NCBI GenBank assembly: GCA_027014605.1
Contig: JALWDJ010000042.1
Coordinates: forward strand, 1 to 38,389
Length of the DNA: 38,389 nucleotides
DNA from: Campylobacteraceae bacterium
GTDB taxonomy: Bacteria; Campylobacterota; Campylobacteria; Campylobacterales; Sulfurovaceae
Reading direction: 5' to 3'
The notes beneath the pieces were generated by a model. It was given only the letters and a program-made list of their open reading frames with translations. It was not told the origin of the DNA and made no database searches. The position numbers and the translations under genes were made by a program. Positions 17,843-26,498 of this stretch are shown here, piece after piece. How positions within the stretch are numbered: position 1 is the first letter of the stretch; each line of letters begins with the position of its first letter.

Positions 17843-19060
17843 ATGTTATCATCTATTAAGTATCTTATACTATTTTCCACTCTATTAGTAGCAAATATAT
17901 TACAAGATACTATTGATAAAGCCTCATCTGGAGCTATATTAAAACTTCCTAATGGAGTCTATAGAGGCTCTATTTTAATAGATAAACCCATCTCTATAAT
18001 TGGAATGGGAGATAGTGTTATTATAGATGGACTTGGAAAAGGTAGTGTTATTACTGCTAAAGGTTCTTATATTACACTAAAAAATTTAACTATCACTAAT
18101 AGTGGTTCACGACATGAAAATCTTGATGCAGGAATTAAACTTAGCAATGGTAGTCAAAATGAGATAAGTAACTGTAGAATTAAAAACTCTCTATTTGGTA
18201 TAGATTTACAGATGGTAAATAGCTCTATTATTCAAAATAACTATATAACTTCGAAAAATTTACCACTTGGACTTAGAGGTGATGGGCTAAGACTTTGGTA
18301 TAGTAATGATAATGTCATAAAAGGTAACCATCTATATAAATCAAGAGATATGGTTGTATGGTACTCACACGGTAATAGAATTGAGAAAAATCAAGGAGAG
18401 TGGAGTAGATATTCGCTACACTTTATGTATGCAGGTAAAAATTTTGTAAAAAATAACCACTATAAATTCAATAGTGTTGGTATCTTTTTTATGTATTCAC
18501 AAGATACCATAGCTACAGGTAATATTATAGAGAGTTCACTTGGTGCTACAGGTATGGGAATAGGATTAAAGGATGCATCAAACTTTACTCTAAAAGATAA
18601 CACTATACTATATTGTGCACAAGGAATGTATATAGATAGAAGCCCTTTTGAACCAGATACACATAATTGGATAGAGCATAATAGACTCCTCTATAATGCA
18701 GAGGCGATACATTTTCACTCTTTGAGTATTAATAATATTATTAAAAATAATACTATACAAGGAAATATAGAGGATATTGTAAATGATAGTAAAGCAGATA
18801 GGGGTAAGGAGGAGACAAATTTAGTTATCAATAACTATTGGGATAACTATAAAGGGTTTGATAGAGATAATGATGGTATAGGAGATACATCTCATCAAGT
18901 ATATAAATATGCTGACCAGATGTGGGTTTATAATCCTGATGTAAAATTTTTTTATGGAAGTCCAATAATATCAATACTAAATTTTTTAGCAAAATTAGCT
19001 CCATTCTCAAAACCACTATTTTTGCTAGAGGATAAAAAACCAAGAATAGATAAAATTTAA
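17843..19060 (+). CDS. nosD: NosD, periplasmic copper-insertion protein
   Basis: A 405-residue periplasmic protein with an N-terminal signal peptide (about 1-17) and a right-handed parallel beta-helix made of CASH/PbH1 repeats (NGVYRGSILIDKPISIIG, then repeated N-x-I and G-N-x-I rungs from about 60 to 320). The C-terminal NNYWDNYKGFDRDNDGIGD motif is typical of NosD. With the NosFY ABC transporter it is needed for assembly of the CuZ cluster of NosZ. It starts four bases after nosB. The last 35 residues include a hydrophobic stretch (IISILNFLAKLAPF), as is common in NosD. Confidence 0.94.
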   Translation: MLSSIKYLILFSTLLVANILQDTIDKASSGAILKLPNGVYRGSILIDKPISIIGMGDSVIIDGLGKGSVITAKGSYITLKNLTITNSGSRHENLDAGIKLSNGSQNEISNCRIKNSLFGIDLQMVNSSIIQNNYITSKNLPLGLRGDGLRLWYSNDNVIKGNHLYKSRDMVVWYSHGNRIEKNQGEWSRYSLHFMYAGKNFVKNNHYKFNSVGIFFMYSQDTIATGNIIESSLGATGMGIGLKDASNFTLKDNTILYCAQGMYIDRSPFEPDTHNWIEHNRLLYNAEAIHFHSLSINNIIKNNTIQGNIEDIVNDSKADRGKEETNLVINNYWDNYKGFDRDNDGIGDTSHQVYKYADQMWVYNPDVKFFYGSPIISILNFLAKLAPFSKPLFLLEDKKPRIDKI

Positions 19061-19070
19061 AAGGAATAGC

Positions 19071-19805
19071 ATGGCTAAAGTAGAAACAGATAGAAGAAAG
19101 TTTATAAAATACTCTACTCTAGGAGTATTTGCACTTATTACAGTAGGTGGAGTTGCTATAAGTCCCTATTTGGTAAAACCTGAAAATAGATTAAGACCAC
19201 CAGGGGCATTAAGTGAAGATGAGTTTTTAGGACTCTGTATTAAATGTGGACAGTGTCTTCAAGTCTGTCCCTATCACTCTATTAAACTAGCAGATATTGC
19301 TAAAGGAATGGGGGTTGGAACACCTTATATAGATGCTACTAGAAGAGGTTGTTATGCCTGTAGTGCTGTTCCATGTGTTTTAGCATGTCCAAGTGGTGCA
19401 TTAGATCATAATTGCTCTAAGCCTGAAGATATAAAAATGGGAGTAGCCATATTAGAAAATCCTAATACCTGTTTAGCAATTAATAAAACTCCTCTACCAG
19501 ATAACTATCTTGATAAGATGATTAAATTTAATAACTCTGTAAGAAATAGAACTCCTGAAGAGGATGAGTTACTTAAAAAGATGAGTGGTTATAAAGGAAA
19601 ACAGTGTACTCTATGTGCTGATATCTGTCCTATTCCAAATCCTATCAGTGCTATTGCTATGGTTCCTCATAGTAAAGGTGGATATAAACCTGAGATTTAT
19701 GATGGATGTGTTGGTTGTGGTGCTTGTGAAGATATATGTCCAACCTCTAAACCATCAATTATTATAAAGCCTAGAACTACATATAATGAGATTTATCAAA
19801 GTTGA
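19071..19805 (+). CDS. nosG: NosG, Tat-exported four-cluster ferredoxin (NapG-like)
   Basis: A 244-residue periplasmic iron-sulfur protein. The N-terminus has a twin-arginine signal (TDRRKFIKYS at 6-15, followed by a hydrophobic stretch). Four [4Fe-4S] motifs follow: C56-x2-C-x2-C-x3-C66, C94 to C106 (the variant CYACSAVPC-x3-C), C179 to C186, and C213-x2-C-x2-C-x3-C223. NapG/NosG partners the membrane ferredoxin NosH as a quinol dehydrogenase that feeds electrons to the periplasm. Here it is flanked by nosD and the cytochrome genes, so the acceptors are probably NosC1/NosC2 and NosZ. A tatA gene occurs 10 kb downstream. Confidence 0.93.
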   Translation: MAKVETDRRKFIKYSTLGVFALITVGGVAISPYLVKPENRLRPPGALSEDEFLGLCIKCGQCLQVCPYHSIKLADIAKGMGVGTPYIDATRRGCYACSAVPCVLACPSGALDHNCSKPEDIKMGVAILENPNTCLAINKTPLPDNYLDKMIKFNNSVRNRTPEEDELLKKMSGYKGKQCTLCADICPIPNPISAIAMVPHSKGGYKPEIYDGCVGCGACEDICPTSKPSIIIKPRTTYNEIYQS

Positions 19806-19813
19806 GGATAGAG

Positions 19814-20389
19814 ATGTTAAATAATCAAAAAGTAAAATTCCTATTTATAATACTAATATTAATTTTAGTTGGTTGTGAAGATAATAAAAAGAGAGATAAA
19901 CAATCAACTCAAATCTCAACTCCCAAAATTGAAGTTATTGAAGGTAATGGCACAAAAGAGATTAAAGTAGAAGCTAAAAAAAAGGATAATATTACTATTA
20001 AATCAAAAAATAGTAACTCTTTTTATTATGATAAAAAGGGTGGTAATGAGAAAGAGTCACATAGAACTGCTCTTGATGCCTATACTCATATTAGAAGTCC
20101 TTATGAGAGAGTTCAGGTATCTCTATTAGTTAGACAACTAAGTAGTAATTTTAGATTAAAATGTTCTGCTTGTCATGATGATTACGCTAATGGAGTAGTA
20201 GGACCATCACTTTTAGGTAGAGATGAAGATTATATCTATAATAAGATTATGGATTTTAAAACAGGTAAAAGAGATAATCCTTTTATGAAAGATTTATTAG
20301 CAAAAATGAGTAATAAAGAGATTAAAGGTATTGCAAAAGAGATATATGAATTTAATATTCAAATTCAAAAGATGAGGATAAAAAGATGA
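19814..20389 (+). CDS. nosC1: NosC1, monohaem cytochrome c lipoprotein
   Basis: A 191-residue monohaem cytochrome. I chose the ATG at 19814 because GAGG lies six bases upstream; the in-frame TTG at 19802 has no Shine-Dalgarno. The N-terminus is hydrophobic and ends in a lipobox (LILVGC, lipid anchor at Cys21), followed by a charged linker of about 80 residues and the haem site CSACH (117-121) with a compact C-terminal helix domain. It matches the position and type of NosC1, proposed to carry electrons from NosGH towards NosZ. The nosC2 start overlaps its stop. A sequon (EGNGT) occurs in the linker. Confidence 0.85.
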   Translation: MLNNQKVKFLFIILILILVGCEDNKKRDKQSTQISTPKIEVIEGNGTKEIKVEAKKKDNITIKSKNSNSFYYDKKGGNEKESHRTALDAYTHIRSPYERVQVSLLVRQLSSNFRLKCSACHDDYANGVVGPSLLGRDEDYIYNKIMDFKTGKRDNPFMKDLLAKMSNKEIKGIAKEIYEFNIQIQKMRIKR

Positions 20390-20886
20390 AAAATATAGTT
20401 GTAGGAGTATTAACACTCTTAATCTTAGCTACTATGGGATATGTTGCTTCTCAAGGTGAAGCATATAATGGTGGAGAGCATGGAAAAGTGATAAAAGATA
20501 TAGGTAAAAAGAGTACAAAAGTTACTAAAATAACTAATGAAAAGAGTGATAGAGAGAAAGAGCAAGAAGAACTAACTCATCTAAGGGAGAAAGCTGGAAA
20601 TATCGGTGGATTTAAAGTTAGTGATGAGTATAAGAGTAAATGTGCATCATGTCATGGAGTTGATGGTAGTGGTATGCAGTATGGTAAAAAACTTATGGGA
20701 CCTAAAATATTTGGACAGAGTGAAGAGGAGATATATAAAAAGTTAGATGACTTTAAATCAGGAAGAGTAGAGAATATGATTATGAAAGGATTATTAATGC
20801 ATCTAAGTCAAGATGATTTAAAGAGATTTGCAAAAGAGATAGGAGAGTTTCCAGCTCGTGCTAAAGCACTAAAAGATAAAAAGTAG
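20386..20886 (+). CDS. nosC2: NosC2, small monohaem cytochrome c
   Basis: A 166-residue cytochrome with an N-terminal hydrophobic segment (about 4-21; a signal peptide or uncleaved anchor), a charged linker of about 55 residues, and one haem site CASCH (86-90). Met residues in GMQYGKKLMGPKIF are candidates for the distal ligand. Its C-terminal region (EEEIYKKLDDFKSG through KRFAKEI) parallels NosC1, so the two look like diverged duplicates. It overlaps nosC1 by four bases (ATGA) and precedes nosH. By analogy with Wolinella it belongs to the electron-transfer module to NosZ. Confidence 0.85.
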   Translation: MKNIVVGVLTLLILATMGYVASQGEAYNGGEHGKVIKDIGKKSTKVTKITNEKSDREKEQEELTHLREKAGNIGGFKVSDEYKSKCASCHGVDGSGMQYGKKLMGPKIFGQSEEEIYKKLDDFKSGRVENMIMKGLLMHLSQDDLKRFAKEIGEFPARAKALKDKK

Positions 20887-20904
20887 TAGAGATTAGGAAT
20901 AGAG

Positions 20905-21810
20905 ATGGATATATACAACATTAGAGCAACAATTAGAAATACAACTTTTTTATCTACATTTTTTAAAAAAGATAGAGATGGAAAAACAAAGATTAGTTAT
21001 AGAATGAAGAGATGGATATTGGTTATCTCTATTCATCTACTATTCTTTTTATCATTCTTTATAGATATTCAGACACTAGAGGGGACACTTAATGGCTCAA
21101 GATTTTTAGGATTTCATCTTATAGATGTATTTACAACGCTAGAGATGTTTCTAGCAAAACACCATCTACATACAAATATTATAATTGGCGTTACTACTAT
21201 AATTATATTTTATCTATTGGTTGGTGGTAGAAGTTATTGTGCTTGGGTATGCCCTTATGGACTCTTAAGTGAGATTGGAGAGAAGTTACACGATAAATTA
21301 GTAGCTAAAAAGATAATTAAAAATAGAAAATTTGACCATAGAGTAAAATATCTCTTTTGGACTATGTTTCTAATTCTCTCTGCTACAAGTGGATATTTGG
21401 TATTTGAGACTTTTAATGTTGTTGGAATTTTAAGTAGATTTATAACTTATGGTTGGAGTTTAGCACTTGCTTGGGTATTGGTTGTATTTTTAATAGAGGT
21501 ATTCTACTCAAGAAGAGCATGGTGTAGTTATGTATGTCCAATAGGTACAACTTATGGTATGATAGGAAAAGCATCGGCATTTAGAGTTGAGTGGAATGAT
21601 AATTGTGACCACTGTATGGTCTGTCATGATGTCTGTTTTGAAAATCAGGTATTAGAAATTACAAAAGCAAAATATGATAAACAGAGAGAAGAGAAAAAAA
21701 TCAAAAAAGAGTATATAACAGGAGCTGATTGTACTCTATGTGGTAGATGTATAGATGTCTGTCACGCTGATGCTCTAAAGTTTGATTTTAGGTTAAAGAG
21801 TTTAGTTTAA
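20905..21810 (+). CDS. nosH: NosH, membrane-bound ferredoxin quinol dehydrogenase (NapH-like)
   Basis: A 301-residue protein with about four membrane helices (35-55, 90-108, 148-168, 182-202). Two Cx3CP motifs (C112/C116 in YCAWVCPYG and C207/C211 in WCSYVCPIG) lie at membrane boundaries as in NapH, and two [4Fe-4S] sites follow on the cytoplasmic side (C234-C244 and C276-C286). NapH/NosH oxidises menaquinol with its partner NapG/NosG. The second ferredoxin motif is canonical; in the first, the Pro after the last Cys is replaced by Phe. It lies between nosC2 and nosF in the usual clade II order. Confidence 0.93.
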   Translation: MDIYNIRATIRNTTFLSTFFKKDRDGKTKISYRMKRWILVISIHLLFFLSFFIDIQTLEGTLNGSRFLGFHLIDVFTTLEMFLAKHHLHTNIIIGVTTIIIFYLLVGGRSYCAWVCPYGLLSEIGEKLHDKLVAKKIIKNRKFDHRVKYLFWTMFLILSATSGYLVFETFNVVGILSRFITYGWSLALAWVLVVFLIEVFYSRRAWCSYVCPIGTTYGMIGKASAFRVEWNDNCDHCMVCHDVCFENQVLEITKAKYDKQREEKKIKKEYITGADCTLCGRCIDVCHADALKFDFRLKSLV

Positions 21811-21811
21811 T

Positions 21812-22450
21812 ATGATAGAGATAAAAAATGTTACTAAAAGATTTGATAAGACTATCTCTCTAAATAATATAACTATAGATTTTAATATAGGTGAGTCTAT
21901 TGCTCTAATGGGTGCAAATGGAGCAGGTAAAACAACTCTTATTAGAGCGATTTTAGGTTATTATCATCTTGATAGTGGCTCTATCTTCGTAAATAGTTTA
22001 AATCCTATTAAAGATAGGGTAGAGGTTTTAAAACATATCAGTTTTGTACCTCAACTTCCACCACCTATAAAATTAAATATTGGTGAATTATTAGACTATG
22101 TATCTATAAGTTCAGATATTAGTATTGATTTAATTAGAGAGTATGCTAATGAGCTGAAGTTAGATATAGATAGCAATCTAAAAAAGTCATTTTTTAAACT
22201 AAGTGGAGGAATGAAGCAGAAACTTCTTATTGCCATAAGTTTAGCAAAGCAGAGTGATATTATTATCTATGATGAGCCAACAGCAAATCTTGACCCAAAA
22301 GCAAGAGAAGATTTCTATAGACTTTTAGAAAAAAGCTCTAATAATAAAATTATGCTATTTGTAACTCATAGATTAGAAGAGGTTAGCTCTTTAGTTAATA
22401 GAGAAGTATATATGGATTTGGGAAATGTTATTTCAGATAAAAAAATTTAG
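21812..22450 (+). CDS. nosF: NosF, ABC transporter ATPase
   Basis: A 212-residue ABC ATPase with Walker A GANGAGKTT (34-42), Q-loop near 81, signature LSGGMKQ (130-136) and Walker B IIIYDEP (150-156), followed by the H-loop His in FVTHRLEE. It is somewhat short but complete. NosF energises NosY and, with NosD, supplies a copper or sulfur species for CuZ assembly. It starts one base after nosH and overlaps the next gene by 26 bases. Confidence 0.94.
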   Translation: MIEIKNVTKRFDKTISLNNITIDFNIGESIALMGANGAGKTTLIRAILGYYHLDSGSIFVNSLNPIKDRVEVLKHISFVPQLPPPIKLNIGELLDYVSISSDISIDLIREYANELKLDIDSNLKKSFFKLSGGMKQKLLIAISLAKQSDIIIYDEPTANLDPKAREDFYRLLEKSSNNKIMLFVTHRLEEVSSLVNREVYMDLGNVISDKKI

Positions 22451-22901
22451 CCTATTACTATTAATATTATTTATTGGTTGTAGCAATAGTAAAGACTCTA
22501 GCTCAATGAAAAAGATACATTGGGATAGAGATATGTGTGAATATTGTAAAATGGTTGTAAGTGATAGAAGTTATGCTGTAGAGGTAATAAATCCTAAAAC
22601 CAATAGATATTACCTATTTGATGATATTGGTTGTACTATATTATGGTTTAAACAGAATAATATAGCTTGGGAGAAAGATGCAATAATATATATTAGTGAT
22701 GCAAAGAGTCAAAAATTTATTAATGCAAAAGAGGCATATTATACTTTAGGTAAATTAACGCCTATGGATTATGGATTTAGTGCCTATAAATCAAAAGATG
22801 AGGTAAAAGCAAAAGAGTTTTTTAGATATGATGAGATGAGATTAAAAATCTTAAGAGGAGAAACTATGCAAAATCCATCAATTAGAAAGGTATATAAGTG
22901 A
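22425..22901 (+). CDS. nosL: NosL-like copper chaperone lipoprotein
   Basis: A 158-residue lipoprotein (lipobox ILFIGC, Cys19). The motif DMCEYCKMVV (Cys38, Cys41, Met43) and the following YYLFDDIGC are the NosL family signature for Cu(I) delivery to NosZ on the periplasmic side; the rest has the two-lobed NosL pattern (KFINAKEAYYTLG). It lies between nosF and nosY, overlapping nosF by 26 bases and nosY by four, so it is translationally coupled to the transporter. A second, Cys-free NosL-like protein follows nosY. Confidence 0.85.
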   Translation: MLFQIKKFSLLLLILFIGCSNSKDSSSMKKIHWDRDMCEYCKMVVSDRSYAVEVINPKTNRYYLFDDIGCTILWFKQNNIAWEKDAIIYISDAKSQKFINAKEAYYTLGKLTPMDYGFSAYKSKDEVKAKEFFRYDEMRLKILRGETMQNPSIRKVYK

Positions 22902-23746
22902 ATATAAGAAATTCAAAATATAAAAATCTATTTTTAGTCTCATATTTAGATTTAAAAGAGTCTATTAGGTCAAAATGGTTTTTAATATACTCCATAGTCT
23001 TTGGTGGCTTAATAGCACTATTTTTTATAGCAGGGGTAACAGAGTCACAAGTGATGGGTTTTAGTGGTCTTAGCAGACTGCTACTTATGTATATACAGAT
23101 TACAATAGTCATATTACCTATCTTTATACTTATTACAACTGTTAGGTCAATATCTAATGATAGAGATAGCCATATATTAGAGTATATGTTATCTTTCCCC
23201 ATATCTCTAAAAGAGTACTATTGGGGAAAACTATTAGGTAGATTTATAACTGTATATCTACCTGTTCTATTTGCAATGATTATAGCTGTAGTCTATGGTG
23301 TTACAAAGGGTGCAACTGTTCCTTGGGAACTTTTTTTTCTATATATAGGGCTTCTATTTGCTATGAGTAGTTCATTTTTAGGTATCTCTTTTCTAATATC
23401 ATCATTTGTAAAATCTAGTGAAGTAGCTCTTGGATTGGCATTTTTTATATGGATATTTCTACTTAGTTTTATAGATATTGCTCTAATCTCGCTAATGTTA
23501 AGCCAAAGAGTTAGTAGTGAGTTAATTATATTTATTAGTCTCATTAACCCTATGGAGATTTTTAGAGTCTCTGCTATATCTCTATTTGACCCACAACTAA
23601 CTGTAATGGGACCTGTTGCATTCTATATCTTAGATATATTTTCACAAAAGGTATTTGTACTACTATCTATCTTATATCCTACACTCTTAGGGTTAGGGTT
23701 AGCATTTTTAGGTAATAGAATATTCCAAAAAAAAGATTTAGTATAA
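22898..23746 (+). CDS. nosY: NosY, ABC transporter permease
   Basis: A 282-residue integral membrane protein with about six helices (from roughly residue 28, ending 245-270) and the SNDRDSHILEYMLSFPISLKEYYWGKLLGR segment typical of ABC-2/NosY permeases, where the coupling helix meets NosF. The start is a GTG with AAAGG seven bases upstream, overlapping the stop of the NosL-like gene. With NosF and NosD it forms the transporter for CuZ maturation. Confidence 0.93.
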   Translation: MNIRNSKYKNLFLVSYLDLKESIRSKWFLIYSIVFGGLIALFFIAGVTESQVMGFSGLSRLLLMYIQITIVILPIFILITTVRSISNDRDSHILEYMLSFPISLKEYYWGKLLGRFITVYLPVLFAMIIAVVYGVTKGATVPWELFFLYIGLLFAMSSSFLGISFLISSFVKSSEVALGLAFFIWIFLLSFIDIALISLMLSQRVSSELIIFISLINPMEIFRVSAISLFDPQLTVMGPVAFYILDIFSQKVFVLLSILYPTLLGLGLAFLGNRIFQKKDLV

Positions 23747-23756
23747 GGAGTTACAT

Positions 23757-24242
23757 ATGAGAAAAATTTTACTTATTAGTTTAAGTTATTTTCTATTTGC
23801 ATCAGAGAATAATAGCACTTTAGATATTATAAGTTATAATAAAAATGCAACAGGTTTTATTAGAAATCTAAAGCTATACAAATATCCATCTTGGGTATCC
23901 AAAATTATATTGAGTAGTGGTAAGGAGCTATATTTCTCTTCACCAAAATCTATGTTTGAGTTCTATCTAAGACCTGCTAAATGGCCAGAGTTTAAGATAA
24001 AGAGTGAAGATGATTTTAAAGAGATTTATGTAACAGATTTTAAAACACTTAAACCAATTAATGCTAAGGGTGCTTTTTTTGTATATGGTAGCAATAAAAT
24101 ATCTCCAGCAGGAGATGATTTAATCCCTTTTAGCTCATATCAAGAGGCCAAGAACTTTATGAAATCTAATAACGGTAAGAGAATTTTTAACTTTAAAGAG
24201 ATAAGCCAAGGGCTTATTAATTGGTTAAATGATAGTTTATAA
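23757..24242 (+). CDS. Second NosL-like protein, lacking the copper-binding Cys/Met motif
   Basis: A 161-residue exported protein (signal peptide about 1-16, MRKILLISLSYFLFA). It follows the NosL pattern: a Lys/Tyr-rich segment, SGKELYFSSPKSMFEFYL, then KPINAKGAFFVYGSNKI, DDLIPFSSYQEAKNF and a final GKRIFNFKEIS. There is no cysteine anywhere, and the usual Cys-x2-Cys-x-Met site is replaced by KYPSWVSKII. AAGGAG lies six bases before the ATG. Place in the cluster (after nosY) corresponds to nosL of Wolinella. It may bind copper through other residues, partner the first NosL, or have a structural role. One sequon (ENNST) is present near the N-terminus. Confidence 0.7.
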   Translation: MRKILLISLSYFLFASENNSTLDIISYNKNATGFIRNLKLYKYPSWVSKIILSSGKELYFSSPKSMFEFYLRPAKWPEFKIKSEDDFKEIYVTDFKTLKPINAKGAFFVYGSNKISPAGDDLIPFSSYQEAKNFMKSNNGKRIFNFKEISQGLINWLNDSL

Positions 24243-24245
24243 TAT

Positions 24246-24254
24246 AAAAAAAAA
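24246..24254 (+). repeat. Poly-A (A9) tract at the pbpC 5' end
   Basis: Nine A residues lie between a good ATG-initiated leader (24229) and the pbpC reading frame. One more A would fuse them into a complete signal anchor. It is a candidate slippage or phase-variation site, or an assembly error. Confidence 0.6.
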
Positions 24255-24299
24255 TCAATTTTAATTTTAAAAAAACTTCTTTTATCCATTTTAATTATA

Positions 24300-26453
24300 G
24301 TGGGTATATTTTTAATTATAAACTATCTATACCCATTAGATACAACAAGACTATATAAACAAAAATCAACCCTTATATATGATAAAAACCATAAACTATT
24401 AACAATAAAGTTAAGTAGTGATGGATATTTAAGAATACCAATAAAGAGAAAAGATATAAGTTTAGACATAAAAAGGGTTGTTTTAGGATATGAAGATAGA
24501 TATTTCTATAACCATTTTGGGGTAAATATTTTCTCAATATTTAGAGCAATATACTCAAATATTATAAACTTACATAAAATTGGAGCATCAACAATTACTA
24601 TGCAAGTAGCAAGAATGATGCATCATAAAAAAAGAACATTTACCCAGAAGTTAATAGAGATGTTTCAAGCTATTCAATTAGAAATACGATACTCTAAAGA
24701 TGAGATACTAAATCTATATCTAAACAATGCACCCTATGGTGGAAATATTGAGGGGTTTGCATCTGCCTCTTTTAAATATTTTAATCTTCCTCCATCATCT
24801 CTCTCTCTCTCTCAAATAGCATATCTCACATCCATTCCTAAAAATCCAAATAGAAATAGACCTAAAAAGGGGAGAGATATAAATAGAGCCAAAAATAGAC
24901 TATTAGATAGACTATATAAATTAGAACTATTAACTAAAAAGGAGTATATAGAAGCAAAAGATGAAAAAATAGAGGTTAATATTAGACCACTTCCAAATAA
25001 GATACCTCATCTAAGTAGATATATTAACAGTGGAGATGAGGTAAATACAACAATAGATTTAACTCTACAAAATAGAATTCAAAAGATTATTTCATCACAT
25101 ACAAAAGAGTTAAAAAAGTATAGAATATATAATAGCTCTGCTATTGTTATTGATAACTCCAATATGGAGATATTGGCATATATTGGCTCACAAGACTTTT
25201 ATGACTCCAAGCACGGTGGGCAGAATGATGGATTAAAGGCTTTAATATCTCCCGCTTCTACTCTAAAACCATTTATATATGCCAAAGCTTTAGAGAAGGG
25301 GCTTATTACTCCTCTAAAAAAACTATATGATGTTCCACTATTTATTGATGGATATAAACCTACTAACTACTCAAAAAAATATCTAGGAGAGGTTACAGCT
25401 TCAGAGGCACTTCAATTCTCTCTAAATATTCCAGCTGTTGAATTAGATAGACTACTTAAAAATAGTTCACTCTACTATATATTAAAAGATGCAAATATAT
25501 CTTCTCTAAATAGAGATAAAAGCTATTATGGTAGCTCTTTAGCACTTGGTGGTTGGGGATTATCTCTATTAAATAATGGTGAACTATTTGCATCTTTAGC
25601 AAATGGGGGAGTATTTCAAAAATCAAGCTATATATTAAACAAGAGTTATCCTAAAAAGAGAATTTTAACTAAAGAGTCATCTTATCTAATTAGTAATATA
25701 TTAGCAGATGCTCCACGAGTTAGTTTCTCTTCCTATTGGGAGTTTATAAAAGATATGCCAAAAGTGGCATTTAAGACAGGAACATCAGCACATGCTAAAG
25801 ATATGTTAACTATGGGATACACTCCCAAATATACAGTTGGAGTTTGGTATGGGAATTTTTCTGGAAAATCAAGCAGACCATATAATGGAGAGTATGCTAC
25901 AGGATTATATACCTCATCACCTACTCTATTTGAGATTTTTCAACTATTAAAAGATACTAATTGGTTTAAAAGACCCAAAGGGGTTATTAGAAAAAAGATA
26001 TGTCAAGATACTATTATAATAGATGAGTGTAAAAATAGAGTAACAGATGATGTAATTAAAGGCGTTAAATTATATACTCCATGCTCTGCTATGAGAGCAG
26101 AGGTATTGTCATATCTAATAGATAGTAGAGAGATAAAATCTATTAAAGAGTTATCTAAACATAAGTGTTATAGTGAGTGGATAGGATATAAACCTCTCAT
26201 TACAAATCCTATCAATAATAAAACATATATATATAATAGACTACTACCAAACGAACTTAAAAAAACTATGTTGCAGTGCTACTCATTTGAAGCAAACTCC
26301 ACTATATATTGGCTAATAGATAATAATCCTCCTATAGTAGCCAAATCAGGAGATAAGATATATAGATATTTAACTCCTAAAAAACATACAATATCGTGTT
26401 TAGATGAGGGAGCTAAAATGAGAACAGTTACAATATATAATAAGGAGATATAA
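24300..26453 (+). CDS. pbpC: Penicillin-binding protein 1C; 5' end apparently out of frame
   Basis: A bifunctional peptidoglycan synthase: a GT51 transglycosylase (EDRYFYNHFG, then GASTITMQVARM; about 60-230), a transpeptidase with SxxK S320TLK, SLN and KTGTS near 492, and a PBP1C-type C-terminal domain (about 580-717). The listed GTG has no ribosome-binding site and cuts the membrane anchor in half. The frame stays open upstream to 24243 with no ATG. An ATG at 24229, overlapping the previous gene, would encode MIVYNIKKKSILILKKLL and continue in this frame if the A9 tract at 24246-24254 had ten A residues. So the true start is probably 24229, with slippage, phase variation or a sequence error in the tract. 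Three sequons (EVNTT, DANIS, EANST) are present. Its usual alpha-2-macroglobulin partner gene is not adjacent. Confidence 0.88.
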   Translation: MGIFLIINYLYPLDTTRLYKQKSTLIYDKNHKLLTIKLSSDGYLRIPIKRKDISLDIKRVVLGYEDRYFYNHFGVNIFSIFRAIYSNIINLHKIGASTITMQVARMMHHKKRTFTQKLIEMFQAIQLEIRYSKDEILNLYLNNAPYGGNIEGFASASFKYFNLPPSSLSLSQIAYLTSIPKNPNRNRPKKGRDINRAKNRLLDRLYKLELLTKKEYIEAKDEKIEVNIRPLPNKIPHLSRYINSGDEVNTTIDLTLQNRIQKIISSHTKELKKYRIYNSSAIVIDNSNMEILAYIGSQDFYDSKHGGQNDGLKALISPASTLKPFIYAKALEKGLITPLKKLYDVPLFIDGYKPTNYSKKYLGEVTASEALQFSLNIPAVELDRLLKNSSLYYILKDANISSLNRDKSYYGSSLALGGWGLSLLNNGELFASLANGGVFQKSSYILNKSYPKKRILTKESSYLISNILADAPRVSFSSYWEFIKDMPKVAFKTGTSAHAKDMLTMGYTPKYTVGVWYGNFSGKSSRPYNGEYATGLYTSSPTLFEIFQLLKDTNWFKRPKGVIRKKICQDTIIIDECKNRVTDDVIKGVKLYTPCSAMRAEVLSYLIDSREIKSIKELSKHKCYSEWIGYKPLITNPINNKTYIYNRLLPNELKKTMLQCYSFEANSTIYWLIDNNPPIVAKSGDKIYRYLTPKKHTISCLDEGAKMRTVTIYNKEI

Positions 26454-26458
26454 GCTTT

Positions 26459-26477
26459 TTTTGTTAGAATAACAAAA
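26459..26477. other. Small hairpin between pbpC and the GT39 gene
   Basis: TTTTGTTA and TAACAAAA pair around a 3-base GAA loop, just after the pbpC stop. It is A/U-rich with no U tract on the plus strand, so it is at best a weak attenuator or an operator. Confidence 0.25.
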
Positions 26478-26498
26478 CTTTATATAAAAGAATTAAAA

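Noticed and set aside
19802-19813. TTG start for nosC1 overlapping nosG
   Set aside because: It has no Shine-Dalgarno, whereas the ATG at 19814 has GAGG at good spacing and still leaves a complete lipoprotein signal.
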